64,000 nucleotides of DNA from Streptomyces lavendofoliae (GTDB taxonomy: Bacteria > Actinomycetota > Actinomycetes > Streptomycetales > Streptomycetaceae). The stretch is taken from positions 1-64,000 of the forward strand of contig NZ_BMTP01000002.1 in NCBI RefSeq assembly GCF_014649735.1. Reading direction: 5' to 3'. Both the position numbers and the translations under genes were made by a program. Numbering within the stretch: the first letter of the stretch is position 1; each line of letters opens with the position of its first letter. Below the pieces are notes generated by a model. That model worked only from the letters and a program-made list of their open reading frames with translations. It did no database searches and had not been told where the DNA came from. Of this stretch, positions 24,394 through 33,662 are shown one piece after another.

Positions 24394-24478
24394 CGCCGGG
24401 GCAGACGGACGCGCCGCACGGTGACCCGGCAGAATGCAACCTCAAGCTGGCAGGCACGAGAAGGCGAGTCGGGACACC

Positions 24479-26944
24479 GTGACGACGTCCATCGAAGGCA
24501 GGATCGCCGAGGAGCTCGGCGTACGTGAGCGGCAGGTGAAGGCGGCCGTCGAGCTGCTCGACGGCGGGTCGACCGTGCCGTTCATCGCGCGCTACCGCAA
24601 GGAAGCGACCGAGATGCTCGACGACGCGCAGCTGCGCACGCTCGAGGAGCGGCTGCGGTACCTGCGGGAGCTGGAGGACCGGCGGGCCGCCATCCTCGAC
24701 TCGGTACGCGAACAGGGCAAGCTCACCGAGGAGCTGCGGGCGCGGATCCTCGCCGCCGACACCAAGGCCCGGCTGGAGGACATCTACCTGCCCTTCAAGC
24801 CCAAGCGGCGCACCAAGGCGCAGATCGCCCGGGAGGCCGGGCTGGAGCCGCTGGCCGACGGACTGCTGGCCGACCCGTCGGTGGAGCCGCTCGCCGCCGC
24901 GGCGGCGTTCGTCGACGCCGGCAAGGGCGTCGCGGACCCGGCCGCCGCGCTGGACGGCGCCCGCGCCATCCTCACCGAACGGTTCGCGGAGGACGCCGAC
25001 CTGATCGGCGAGCTGCGGGAGCGGATGTGGACGCGCGGGCGGCTGGTCTCCAAGGTGCGGGAGGGCAAGGGCGACGCCAAGGAGGGGCCGGGCGCGAAGT
25101 TCGCCGACTACTTCGACTTCGCCGAGCCCTTCACCCAGCTTCCCTCGCACCGCGTGCTGGCGATGCTGCGCGGCGAGAAGGAGGAGGTGCTCGACCTGGT
25201 CCTGGAGCCGGAGGAGCCGGTCGAGGGCCCTTCGTCGTACGAGGGGATCGTCGCCTCCCGGTTCGGGATCTCCCAGCAGGGCCGGCCCGGTGACAAATGG
25301 CTGGGCGAGACCGTCCGCTGGGCGTGGCGCACCCGGATCCTGGTCCACCTCGGCATCGACCTGCGGCTGCGGCTGCGGACCGCGGCGGAGGACGAGGCGG
25401 TACGCGTCTTCGCGGCGAACCTGCGCGACCTCCTGCTCGCGGCGCCCGCCGGAACGCGCGCGACGCTCGGGCTCGACCCCGGTTACCGAACCGGTGTGAA
25501 GGTCGCCGTCGTCGACGCGACCGGCAAGGTCGTCGCCACCGACACCATCCACCCGCACGTACCGGCGAACAAGTGGGACCAGTCGCTGGCCACCCTGGCG
25601 CGGCTCGCCGAGGAGCACGCGGTCGAGCTGGTCGCCATCGGCAACGGCACGGCGTCGCGGGAGACCGACAAGCTGGCGGGCGAGCTGATCGCCAGGCACC
25701 CGGAGCTCGGCCTCACCAAGGTGATGGTGTCGGAGGCGGGCGCTTCGGTGTACTCGGCTTCCGCGTTCGCCTCGCAGGAGCTGCCGGACCTGGACGTGTC
25801 GCTGCGCGGCGCCGTCTCGATCGCGCGCCGGCTCCAGGACCCGCTGGCCGAGCTGGTGAAGATCGACCCGAAGTCGATCGGTGTCGGGCAGTACCAGCAC
25901 GACCTGTCCGAGGTGAAGCTGTCCCGGTCGCTGGACGCGGTGGTCGAGGACTGTGTGAACGGTGTCGGCGTCGACGTCAACACCGCCTCGGCGCCGCTGC
26001 TCTCGCGGGTGTCCGGGATCGGGGCGGGTCTCGCCGAGAACATCGTGGCGCACCGGGACGCCAACGGCCCCTTCCGGTCGCGCAGGGCGCTCAAGGACGT
26101 GGCGCGGCTGGGCCCGAAGGCGTACGAGCAGTGCGCGGGCTTCCTGCGGATCCGGGGCGGCGACGACCCGCTGGACGCGTCGAGCGTGCACCCCGAGGCG
26201 TACCCGGTGGTGCGGCGGATGGTGAAGACGACGGGCGGCGAGGTCGCGTCGCTGATCGGCAACACGCCGGTGCTGCGGTCGCTGCGGCCGGACGACTTCG
26301 TGGACGAGACCTTCGGTCTGCCGACGGTCACCGACATTCTGCGCGAGCTGGAGAAGCCGGGGCGCGACCCCCGGCCGGCGTTCAGGACGGCCACCTTCAA
26401 GGAGGGCGTCGAGAAGATCGGCGACCTGGAGGCCGGGATGGTGCTGGAGGGCGTGGTGACCAATGTGGCCGCCTTCGGTGCCTTCGTGGACGTCGGTGTG
26501 CACCAGGACGGGCTCGTCCATGTGTCGGCCATGTCCCGGAACTTCGTGAAGGACCCGCGCGAGGTGGTGAAGCCGGGTGACGTGGTGCGGGTCAAGGTGC
26601 TGGACATCGACATCCCGCGCAAGCGGATCTCGCTGACGCTGCGGCTGGACGACGCCGCGGACTCCGGTGCCGGGTCGGGTGCCCGTGCCGGAGATGGCGC
26701 CGGTACCGGTGCGCCGAAGCGTGAGCGGGGCGGCCGGCCGCCCCGGCAGCGGCAGGGCAGCGGGGGCGCCGGTGACCGGGGCGAGCGGCGCGGCGCCGGT
26801 TCCGGCGGCGGTTCCGGCGGTGGCGGGAGGGGCGCGGGGCGTCCCTCCCCGGCGACCGCACCCGCCAACAGCGCCATGGCGGACGCCCTGCGCAAGGCTG
26901 GTTTGCTGGGCGGCGGTGAGGGGAACTCCCGCCGCGGCCGCTGA
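24479..26944 (+). CDS. tex: Tex family RNA-binding transcriptional accessory protein
   Basis: An 821-residue Tex protein, a nucleic-acid-binding factor linked to transcription. The order of domains is right: a helical amino-terminal region ([20 protein letters not shown]), a YqgF/RNase H-like domain ([20 protein letters not shown]), helix-hairpin-helix motifs ([20 protein letters not shown]), and an S1 RNA-binding domain near 645-715 ([20 protein letters not shown]). A Gly/Arg-rich tail of about 100 residues follows S1, longer than in most homologues, and may add RNA binding. Start is taken as GTG 24479 ([14 protein letters not shown]); a further ATG 45 bases upstream adds non-conserved sequence. 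A strong terminator follows. Confidence 0.95.
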   Translation: MTTSIEGRIAEELGVRERQVKAAVELLDGGSTVPFIARYRKEATEMLDDAQLRTLEERLRYLRELEDRRAAILDSVREQGKLTEELRARILAADTKARLEDIYLPFKPKRRTKAQIAREAGLEPLADGLLADPSVEPLAAAAAFVDAGKGVADPAAALDGARAILTERFAEDADLIGELRERMWTRGRLVSKVREGKGDAKEGPGAKFADYFDFAEPFTQLPSHRVLAMLRGEKEEVLDLVLEPEEPVEGPSSYEGIVASRFGISQQGRPGDKWLGETVRWAWRTRILVHLGIDLRLRLRTAAEDEAVRVFAANLRDLLLAAPAGTRATLGLDPGYRTGVKVAVVDATGKVVATDTIHPHVPANKWDQSLATLARLAEEHAVELVAIGNGTASRETDKLAGELIARHPELGLTKVMVSEAGASVYSASAFASQELPDLDVSLRGAVSIARRLQDPLAELVKIDPKSIGVGQYQHDLSEVKLSRSLDAVVEDCVNGVGVDVNTASAPLLSRVSGIGAGLAENIVAHRDANGPFRSRRALKDVARLGPKAYEQCAGFLRIRGGDDPLDASSVHPEAYPVVRRMVKTTGGEVASLIGNTPVLRSLRPDDFVDETFGLPTVTDILRELEKPGRDPRPAFRTATFKEGVEKIGDLEAGMVLEGVVTNVAAFGAFVDVGVHQDGLVHVSAMSRNFVKDPREVVKPGDVVRVKVLDIDIPRKRISLTLRLDDAADSGAGSGARAGDGAGTGAPKRERGGRPPRQRQGSGGAGDRGERRGAGSGGGSGGGGRGAGRPSPATAPANSAMADALRKAGLLGGGEGNSRRGR

Positions 26945-26963
26945 CGGCCGGTGACCTGACATG

Positions 26964-27010
26964 ACGCGACGGTCCGGCCCCCGGGAAAGCCGGGGACCGG
27001 ACCGTCGCGT
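26964..27010 (+). terminator. Terminator after tex
   Basis: A 21-bp inverted repeat with one G-T mismatch (arms 26964-26984 and 26990-27010) and a five-base loop begins 20 bases after the tex stop. There is no T run. Confidence 0.8.
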
Positions 27011-27150
27011 CGTACGACGGGCGCGCGGGAGGCCGGCACGTGCGGGAGGCGCCGTCGGAGGGGCGCGAAAAAAACGCACGGGCGGCAACCTCCGCCGGGC
27101 GGGCGGCGACTGGAGGGTGCAAGACATCCCCCTGAGAAGGAACCACCTAC

Positions 27151-27984
27151 GTGAGTACCCCCACACAACGGCCGGCACGGCACCGCCGCAAGGTCACCAC
27201 GAAGCGGGCCGTCATCGGTTCCGCCGCCGCCCTGGCCCTGACCGGCGGCGCCCTCCTCGGCACCGGCCTGCTCGCTCCGGCCGGTGCCGCCGGCGCCTGG
27301 CCCACCGCGCAGGGCAAGCCGGTGCCCGTCCCCAGGACCATCGAGGTCTCGGGCGTCCACGACGGCGCGATGCAGCGCTACGTCGGCAGCGGCAAGCTGG
27401 GCGGCGACGGCCAGGACGAGAACCAGGACCCGCTGTTCAAGCTGAAGGACGGCGCCGTCCTGAAGAACGTCATCCTCGGCTCCCCGGCCGCCGACGGTGT
27501 GCACTGCGCGGGCACGTGCACCCTGGAGAACGTCTGGTGGGAGGACGTCGGCGAGGACGCCGCGACCTTCAAGGGCACGTCGCCGTCGGCCACGTACACC
27601 GTCAAGGGCGGCGGCGCCCGCAAGGCGTCCGACAAGGTGCTTCAGTTCAACGGCGCCGGCAAGCTGACCGTGACCGGTTTCCAGGTCTCGGACTTCGGCA
27701 AGCTCGTCCGCACCTGCGGCAACTGCGGCAAGCAGTACAAGCGCACCGTCGTCATCAGCGACGTGGACATCACCGCGCCCGGCAAGTCCATCGTCGGCAT
27801 CAACGAGAACTACGGTGACACCGCGACCCTGACGAAGGTGCGCATCACCGGCGACACCAAGAAGAAGATGAAGGTGTGCACCAGGTTCCAGGGCAACAAC
27901 ACCGGTAAGGAGCCCAAGGAGCTCGGCAACGGCCCCGACGGCAAGCACTGCCTGTACAAGGCGTCCGACATCACCTACAAGTGA
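27151..27984 (+). CDS. Secreted pectate lyase, polysaccharide lyase family 3
   Basis: A 277-residue extracellular enzyme expected to cleave polygalacturonate by beta-elimination. The first 47 residues are a signal peptide: basic RPARHRRKVTTKRAVIG, a hydrophobic core, and a likely cut after GAAGA. The mature part is a parallel beta-helix with PL3 marks LKNVILGSPAADGVHC, TCTLENVWWEDVGEDAATFK and DKVLQFNGAGKLTVTGFQV, plus paired cysteines (CGNCGKQYKRTVV). GTG start with AAGGA upstream. It is of normal PL3 length, without a separate binding module, and stands alone between terminators. Confidence 0.93.
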   Translation: MSTPTQRPARHRRKVTTKRAVIGSAAALALTGGALLGTGLLAPAGAAGAWPTAQGKPVPVPRTIEVSGVHDGAMQRYVGSGKLGGDGQDENQDPLFKLKDGAVLKNVILGSPAADGVHCAGTCTLENVWWEDVGEDAATFKGTSPSATYTVKGGGARKASDKVLQFNGAGKLTVTGFQVSDFGKLVRTCGNCGKQYKRTVVISDVDITAPGKSIVGINENYGDTATLTKVRITGDTKKKMKVCTRFQGNNTGKEPKELGNGPDGKHCLYKASDITYK

Positions 27985-28015
27985 CGGCGCCCCCGGCGCC
28001 TCGCTGATCCGTGCC

Positions 28016-28048
28016 GTGGGCCCCGCGAAGACCCTTCGCGGGGCCCAC
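28016..28048. terminator. Bidirectional terminator between pectate lyase and ABC-F genes
   Basis: A perfect 15-bp stem (28016-28030 with 28034-28048) and a three-base loop lies between two converging genes, 32 bases after the pectate lyase stop and 7 before the ABC-F stop. It can serve both strands. Confidence 0.88.
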
Positions 28049-28054
28049 CCGCGT

Positions 28055-29707
28055 TCACGCGCCGACGGCCGTCTCGGTGACCCTGCCCCCGGCGACCTCG
28101 ACGCGGCGGGTGGTGCGGACCGCGTCGAGCATGCGCCGGTCGTGGGTGACCAGCAGCAGCGTGCCGGTGTACGTGTCGAGGGCCGACTCGAGCTGCTCGA
28201 TGGCCGGCAGGTCCAGGTGGTTGGTCGGCTCGTCCAGGACCAGGAGGTTCACACCCCGGCCCTGGAGCAGGGCGAGAGCGGCGCGGGTGCGCTCGCCCGG
28301 CGACAGGGAGGTCGCGGAGCGCGTCACGTGGTGGGCCTTGAGGCCGAACTTCGCGAGCAGGGTGCGGACGTCGGCCGGCTCGGTGTCGGGGACCGCGGCG
28401 CAGAAGGCGTCCAGCAGGGACTCCTGGCCGTGGAACAGCTTCCGGGCCTGGTCCACCTCCCCGACGACCACGCCCGAGCCGAGCGAGGCGTGGCCCGCGT
28501 CCAGCGGGAGGCGGCCGAGGAGCGCGGCGAGCAGGGTGGACTTGCCCGCGCCGTTGGCGCCGGTGATGGCGACGCGGTCGGCCCAGTCGATCCGGAGCGA
28601 GACGGGGCCGAAGCGGAAGTCGCCGCGGACGGCCTCGGCGTCGCGCAGGGTCGCCACCACCGCGCCGGAGCGGGGCGCGGCGGCGATCTCCATCCGCAGC
28701 TCCCACTCCTTGCGGGGCTCGTCGACGACGTCCAGCCGCTCGATCATGCGCTGGGTCTGGCGGGCCTTGGCCGCCTGCTTCTCGCTCGCCTCGCTGCGGA
28801 ACTTGCGGCCGAGCTTGTCGTTGTCGTTGCCCGCCTTGCGGCGGGCGTTCTTGACGCCCTTGTCCATCCAGGAGCGCTGCATCTGGGCGCGGCCCTCAAG
28901 GGCGGACCTCTTGTCGGCGTACTCCTCGAACTCCTCGCGGGCGTGCCGGCGGGCCGTCTCGCGCTCCTCCAGGTACGCCTCGTAGCCGCCGCCGAAGAGC
29001 CGCACCTGCTGCTGCGCCAGGTCCAGTTCGAGGACCTTGGTGACGGTGCGGGCGAGGAACTCGCGGTCGTGGCTGATGACGACCGTCCCGGCGCGCAGCC
29101 CCTGGACGAAGCGTTCCAGACGCTCCAGACCGTCCAGGTCCAGGTCGTTCGTCGGCTCGTCGAGCAGGAACACGTCGTAACGGGACAGGAGCAGCGACGC
29201 CAGGCCCGCGCGGGCGGCCTGGCCGCCGGACAGGGACGTCATGGGCCGGTCGAGCCCGACGGTCAGGCCGAGGGAGCCGGCGACCTCCTCGGCACGCTCG
29301 TCGAGGTCGGCGCCGCCGAGGTTCAGCCAGCGGTCCAGGGCGGTGGCGTACGCGTCGTCGGCGCCGGGCGTGCCGTCGACCAGGCCCTGGGCGGCGGTGT
29401 CCATGGCGTCCTGGGCGGCGGCGACACCGGTGCGGCGGGCGAGGAAGCCGCGCACGGTCTCCCCCTCGCGGCGGTCCGGCTCCTGCGGGAGGTGGCCGAC
29501 GGTGGCGGTGGGCGGCGACAGGCGCAGCCCACCCTGCTCGGGGGTGTCGAGCCCGGCGAGGAGCCGCAGCAGGGTCGACTTGCCGGCGCCGTTCACGCCG
29601 ACGAGGCCGATCACGTCACCGGGCGCGACGACGAGGTCCAGGCCCGAGAAGAGGGAGCGTTCGCCGTGGCCGGCGGCAAGGTCCTTGGCGACGAGGGTTG
29701 CAGTCAT
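28055..29707 (-). CDS. ABC-F family ATPase (ribosome-associated)
   Basis: A 550-residue protein with two ATP-binding cassettes and no membrane segments. The first has GVNGAGKST, LSGGQAARA and VFLLDEPTNDLDL; the second GANGAGKST, LSPGERTRA and LLVLDEPTNHLDL. The linker between them (about 235-330) is highly charged and rich in Lys/Arg/Glu, as expected for the ribosome-interacting arm. ABC-F proteins either modulate translation or protect ribosomes from peptidyl-transferase antibiotics; which applies cannot be told. ATG 29707 has a TAGGAT box ten bases upstream, implying a very short leader. It ends facing the pectate lyase gene over a shared terminator. Confidence 0.92.
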   Translation of the reverse strand: MTATLVAKDLAAGHGERSLFSGLDLVVAPGDVIGLVGVNGAGKSTLLRLLAGLDTPEQGGLRLSPPTATVGHLPQEPDRREGETVRGFLARRTGVAAAQDAMDTAAQGLVDGTPGADDAYATALDRWLNLGGADLDERAEEVAGSLGLTVGLDRPMTSLSGGQAARAGLASLLLSRYDVFLLDEPTNDLDLDGLERLERFVQGLRAGTVVISHDREFLARTVTKVLELDLAQQQVRLFGGGYEAYLEERETARRHAREEFEEYADKRSALEGRAQMQRSWMDKGVKNARRKAGNDNDKLGRKFRSEASEKQAAKARQTQRMIERLDVVDEPRKEWELRMEIAAAPRSGAVVATLRDAEAVRGDFRFGPVSLRIDWADRVAITGANGAGKSTLLAALLGRLPLDAGHASLGSGVVVGEVDQARKLFHGQESLLDAFCAAVPDTEPADVRTLLAKFGLKAHHVTRSATSLSPGERTRAALALLQGRGVNLLVLDEPTNHLDLPAIEQLESALDTYTGTLLLVTHDRRMLDAVRTTRRVEVAGGRVTETAVGA

Positions 29708-29837
29708 CAGATGGCCGATCCTAGGCCAGGGCGCCCCGGCGGGCTTCGAGAGGGCGCGCCCCCGGCCCGGGCCCCCACCGCCCGGCCGCCCACCGCTGCG
29801 TACTTCCGGGGGGTGACGGTGCGGTGGGCGAAGCGGC

Positions 29838-30371
29838 TCAGCCCTGGTACTCGGTGAGGTCGATGGCGTGGACCTGCAGCGGAACGCCGTGCACGGGGTG
29901 CGTCGTCTCGCGCTCCGGCGCCATGCCCAGCTTGCGCAGGACGTTCTCGGCGGCGTCGTCACCGAGCCGGGCGATGCCCACGACCCGGTCGAGGCCCCGG
30001 TCCTGGAGCGCGAACTCCAGCACGGCGTGCGCGGCCTCTGAGGCGTACCCCTGGCCCTGGAACGAGCGGCCGAGGCGGAAGACGATCTCGACGGCCGGCA
30101 TCACCTCGGGCAGGTACTCGGGCACGGACAGGCCGGCGCAGCCGATCAGCTCGCCCGAGGCGAGGAGCTCGACGGCGAAGAGCCCGAAGCCCTCCTCGTC
30201 CCACTCCTCCTCCCACCGTTCGATGTCCTCGGCGGTCCCCTCCAGGTCCCGGACGGACCCGTCGCCGATCCAGCGCATGACCTCCGGGTCCGCGTCGATG
30301 TCGGCCATGGGGACGAGGTCGTCGTCGACCCAGCGGCGCAGGAGGAGGCGGGGGGTGAGGATCTCGGTCAT
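29838..30371 (-). CDS. GNAT acetyltransferase (RimJ/RimL-type)
   Basis: A 177-residue acetyltransferase. TEILTPRLLLRRWVDDDLV is the usual start of the RimJ/RimL group, and RLGRSFQGQGYASEAAHAVL carries the acetyl-CoA-binding Q-x-x-G-x-G/A loop, followed by DRVVGIARLGDDAAENVLRK and LGM. Such proteins acetylate protein amino termini, antibiotics or small amines; the substrate is unknown. The ATG is chosen because conserved sequence begins at once; no clear ribosome site precedes it. It is a single gene between the ABC-F and BCCT genes on the same strand. Confidence 0.88.
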   Translation of the reverse strand: MTEILTPRLLLRRWVDDDLVPMADIDADPEVMRWIGDGSVRDLEGTAEDIERWEEEWDEEGFGLFAVELLASGELIGCAGLSVPEYLPEVMPAVEIVFRLGRSFQGQGYASEAAHAVLEFALQDRGLDRVVGIARLGDDAAENVLRKLGMAPERETTHPVHGVPLQVHAIDLTEYQG

Positions 30372-30514
30372 GGCGCCATCCTCTCCGATGGAGCGCCCAC
30401 GACGTGAATCGGCCGTATCGAACCACCCCGCCCCGCCCGGTACGCGCCTCTCGGGGCGAGGGCGGGGCGAGGGGGGCGGTCCCGGGTCCGCGCGGCCCTG
30501 GGCCCGGGGCCCGG

Positions 30515-32263
30515 TCACGGGTTCCGGCGGTCCTCCGGGCTCGTGCCGGGTTCCCGCCGGGGGGGCTCGTCCTGGCTGGGGCCGATGCGGATCTCGAAGT
30601 CGCCGGCGTACTTCTCGTGGCCGGCGATGACGGCCTCCTCCACGGCCTCCTCCGCGAGTTCGCCACGGACGATCAGCGGGTCCTGGCGCAGGTCGCGCAT
30701 GAGGGCCCAGCACATGCCGATCATGACCAGCACGAACGGCGCGGCGACCAGGATCGTGAGGTGCTGCAGGCCCGCGAGCGCGTCGCCCTTGCCCTCGCCG
30801 ACGAGCAGCATCACGGCCGCCACGCCGCCGGTCACCACGCCCCAGAAGACGACGACGAAGCGGGCGGGCTCGAAGGTGCCCCTCTGGGAGAGGGTGCCCA
30901 TCACGATCGAGGCGGCGTCCGCGCCGGAGATGAAGAAGATGCCGACGAGGATCATCACCAGCAGGCTCATCACACCCGCGATCGGGAACTCCTGGAGCAC
31001 GCCGAAGAGCTGGGCCTCGGGGGTGGTCGCGGCCCCGAGGTCGCCGCGCTCCTTCAGGTGCATCGCCGTACCGCCGAAGACGGCGAACCAGACGAGGCTC
31101 ACGGTGCTGGGGACCAGGATGACGCCGCCGATGAACTGCCGGATCGTCCGGCCCCGGCTGATGCGGGCGATGAACATCCCGACGAACGGCGTCCAGGAGA
31201 TCCACCAGGCCCAGTAGAAGACCGTCCAGCTGCTCAGCCAGTCGGCGACGTCGCCGCCGCCGGTGGCCGCCTCGGTGCGGCCGGCCAGCTGCGGCAGCTG
31301 GTCGAGGTACGCGGCGAGGGAGGTGGGGATCAGGTCGAGGACCAGGATGGTGGGCCCGACGACGAAGAGGAAGACGGCGAGCACGACGGCCAGCACCATG
31401 TTGGTGTTGGACAGCCACTGGATGCCCTTCTCCACGCCCGACACGGCGGAGAAGATGAAGCAGGCCGTCAGTACGCCGATGATCGCGACCAGCAGTCCGG
31501 TTCCGGCCTTGTCCAGCCACCCCACCTCGTGCATTCCGCTGCCGATCTGCAGCGCGCCGAGCCCGAGGGAGGTGGCGGAACCGAAGAGCGTGGCGAAGAT
31601 CGCCAGGATGTCGATCACGCGGCCGGGGGCGCCCTCGGCGCGCTTGCGGCCGATGAGCGGGACGAAGACGGCGCTGATCGTCTGCCGCCTGCGGCGCCGG
31701 AAGGTGCTGTACGCGATGGCCAGACCGACCACGGCGTAGATGGCCCAGGGGTGCAGGGTCCAGTGGAAGAGGGTGGTGGCGAGGGCCGTCTGCATGGCGT
31801 CCGCCGAGTCGGCGGGGTCGGTGCCGGGCGGCGGGGTGGTGTAGTGGGCGAGGGGTTCGCTGACGCCGTAGAACATCAGGCCGATGCCCATGCCGGCGCT
31901 GAACATCATGGCGACCCAGGAGACCGTGCTGAACTCGGGCTCCTCGTGCTCCTGGCCCAGCTCGATCCGGCCGTACCGGCTGACGGCGAGCCAGAGCGCG
32001 AAGACGACGAAGCCCGAGGCGGCCAGGACGAACGCCCAGCCGCCGTTGTGCATCAGGCCGCCCAGCATGGCGTCGGAGACGCTCTCCAGCGACTTGGTCG
32101 CGGTGGCGCCCCAGACCACGAAGGCCAGGGTGAGCACGGCCGTCACCCCGAAGACCACCCGGTCGGTGACGGGTGCCTTGTCCTCGTGCGGGTGACGGCC
32201 GGGCAGGGCGGCCTTCACCGGCAGCCTCATCCTCTGCCCCGGTTTACGTTGCTCCTGAGACAC
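30515..32263 (-). CDS. BCCT family betaine/choline/carnitine transporter
   Basis: A 582-residue inner-membrane transporter with about 12 membrane segments that takes up glycine betaine, choline or a related quaternary ammonium compound, usually with Na+ or H+. The family signature FYWAWWISWTPFVGMFIARI, with its aromatic box, is near residue 345. MFSAGMGIGLMFYGVSEPL is another hallmark. The short carboxy-terminal cytoplasmic tail ends in a basic stretch (EPPRREPGTSPEDRRNP) that could sense osmolarity. The GTG at 32263 is preferred to the GTG at 32272 because AAAGG lies eight bases before it. It probably serves osmoprotection; the exact substrate is unresolved. Confidence 0.93.
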   Translation of the reverse strand: MSQEQRKPGQRMRLPVKAALPGRHPHEDKAPVTDRVVFGVTAVLTLAFVVWGATATKSLESVSDAMLGGLMHNGGWAFVLAASGFVVFALWLAVSRYGRIELGQEHEEPEFSTVSWVAMMFSAGMGIGLMFYGVSEPLAHYTTPPPGTDPADSADAMQTALATTLFHWTLHPWAIYAVVGLAIAYSTFRRRRRQTISAVFVPLIGRKRAEGAPGRVIDILAIFATLFGSATSLGLGALQIGSGMHEVGWLDKAGTGLLVAIIGVLTACFIFSAVSGVEKGIQWLSNTNMVLAVVLAVFLFVVGPTILVLDLIPTSLAAYLDQLPQLAGRTEAATGGGDVADWLSSWTVFYWAWWISWTPFVGMFIARISRGRTIRQFIGGVILVPSTVSLVWFAVFGGTAMHLKERGDLGAATTPEAQLFGVLQEFPIAGVMSLLVMILVGIFFISGADAASIVMGTLSQRGTFEPARFVVVFWGVVTGGVAAVMLLVGEGKGDALAGLQHLTILVAAPFVLVMIGMCWALMRDLRQDPLIVRGELAEEAVEEAVIAGHEKYAGDFEIRIGPSQDEPPRREPGTSPEDRRNP

Positions 32264-32339
32264 AGGCGGCACCTTTCGCGATCATGGCCGGATTTGGCTC
32301 TTGATACCCCCTACCACGTCGCGCACACCTGTCCCGGGA

Positions 32340-33662
32340 TCAACAGGCGGCCACCGGCCGCCCTTCTGCGAGGTGATAGGCCGCGCGGGTGTCGAGAAGC
32401 AGCGGGACGAGGGCCCGCCGCGACTGGCGCAGCGGTACGAGGACGCCGTCACCGCCGTCGCCGTCCGCCCGGACGGCGACCCCGTGCAGCGCCAGCTCGT
32501 CCTTGACGCCGGCGTACTGGGCGGGGTCGAGGCGGTAGCCGCAGGGCGGGTCCTGGAGCGTCTCGGCGGGCTCCGGCGGATCGTTGTCGGCGCCGCCCAG
32601 GTGGATCGGGCCCCGGTCGCGCAGGCCGGCGAGCCGGGCCGTGGTGGTGGCGGCCCCGATGGCGGCGCGTCGGTCACCGACATGGCCGAAGAGGCCGTCG
32701 AGGGCGGCGAGCTGGCTGTTCACCCGCCGCCGGTTGTTGAGGGCCGGGTCATTCCTCTCCTCGGGGGTGAGGGGGTCGACGCGGGTCTCGACGAGCAGGC
32801 CGACGGCGTGCTTGAGGCCCGCCGTGTTGCGCAGGATGCGCTCCTGGCCGTCCCCCGCCACCTGCTTGACGGGCTCTCCGGTGACCGGATCGGTCCAGAT
32901 GCCGTAGACGCCGCTGTCGAACCCGGCCCGTTCGGCCGCGGGACGGACGTACGACTCGGAGAGGGTGTGCGCCTCGTCGTGGACGCGCGCGTCGGTGTTG
33001 GGATTGCGGGGCCAGAGCGCGAGCAGGTCCTTGTCGTAGTACGGCGGGGTGGCGCCGTACTCGTGCAGGTCGTACACGACGTCCGGCCGGTGGTCGCGGA
33101 GGACGGCGGCCAGGGCGCGGGCCTCGGCGGTCGCGAGGGCGAGGTGGTCGCGGTTGACGTCGACGCCGTCGGCGTTGCCCCTGGTGTCCGCCGCGCGGCC
33201 GTCGGGGTTGGCGGTCGGCACGACCAGCACGGTCGTGCGGGCCAGGAAGCGGAGGGTCGCGCGGTCCTTGGCGTACGCCAGGTCGCGGACCGTGGTCAGA
33301 CAGGCCTCCCGGCCGGACGGTTCGTCGCCGTGCTGGCTGCAGATGAGGAGCACGGTGGTGGTGCCCGGCGCGGTGCCCGGAGCCGTGGACACGCGCACGA
33401 GCTGGAGCGGGCGGCCCTGGCGGGTGGTGCCGATCCGGGTCATGGAGACCCGGTCGCTCGCCCGGTCCACGGCGGTGAGGAAGCGCCGCTCCTCGTCCTG
33501 GCCGGTCCAGCGGGCCCCGGCGCTGCTCTCGAAGCCGGTGCGGGGTGGTGAGGCGGGTGGGGCGGGTGACGCCTGGGCGGAGGCGTTGATCAGCGGCAGG
33601 GCGAGCGCGGTGGCGGTGACGGTCACGGCCAGGGCGCGGGCACGTCGGGCGCGCGGCGTCAT
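32340..33662 (-). CDS. Secreted M14 zinc carboxypeptidase
   Basis: A 440-residue secreted metallopeptidase. The signal peptide ([20 protein letters not shown]) ends near the Ala at residue 31. Zinc-binding HxxE appears as [32 protein letters not shown] holds substrate-binding residues, and VYDLHEYG gives the third zinc ligand His. The start ATG overlaps the X-Pro peptidase stop as ATGA, so the two are co-translated. It would remove carboxy-terminal residues from peptides outside the cell, complementing the aminopeptidases encoded next to it. The extra carboxy-terminal region from about residue 330 is not recognised. Confidence 0.9.
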   Translation of the reverse strand: MTPRARRARALAVTVTATALALPLINASAQASPAPPASPPRTGFESSAGARWTGQDEERRFLTAVDRASDRVSMTRIGTTRQGRPLQLVRVSTAPGTAPGTTTVLLICSQHGDEPSGREACLTTVRDLAYAKDRATLRFLARTTVLVVPTANPDGRAADTRGNADGVDVNRDHLALATAEARALAAVLRDHRPDVVYDLHEYGATPPYYDKDLLALWPRNPNTDARVHDEAHTLSESYVRPAAERAGFDSGVYGIWTDPVTGEPVKQVAGDGQERILRNTAGLKHAVGLLVETRVDPLTPEERNDPALNNRRRVNSQLAALDGLFGHVGDRRAAIGAATTTARLAGLRDRGPIHLGGADNDPPEPAETLQDPPCGYRLDPAQYAGVKDELALHGVAVRADGDGGDGVLVPLRQSRRALVPLLLDTRAAYHLAEGRPVAAC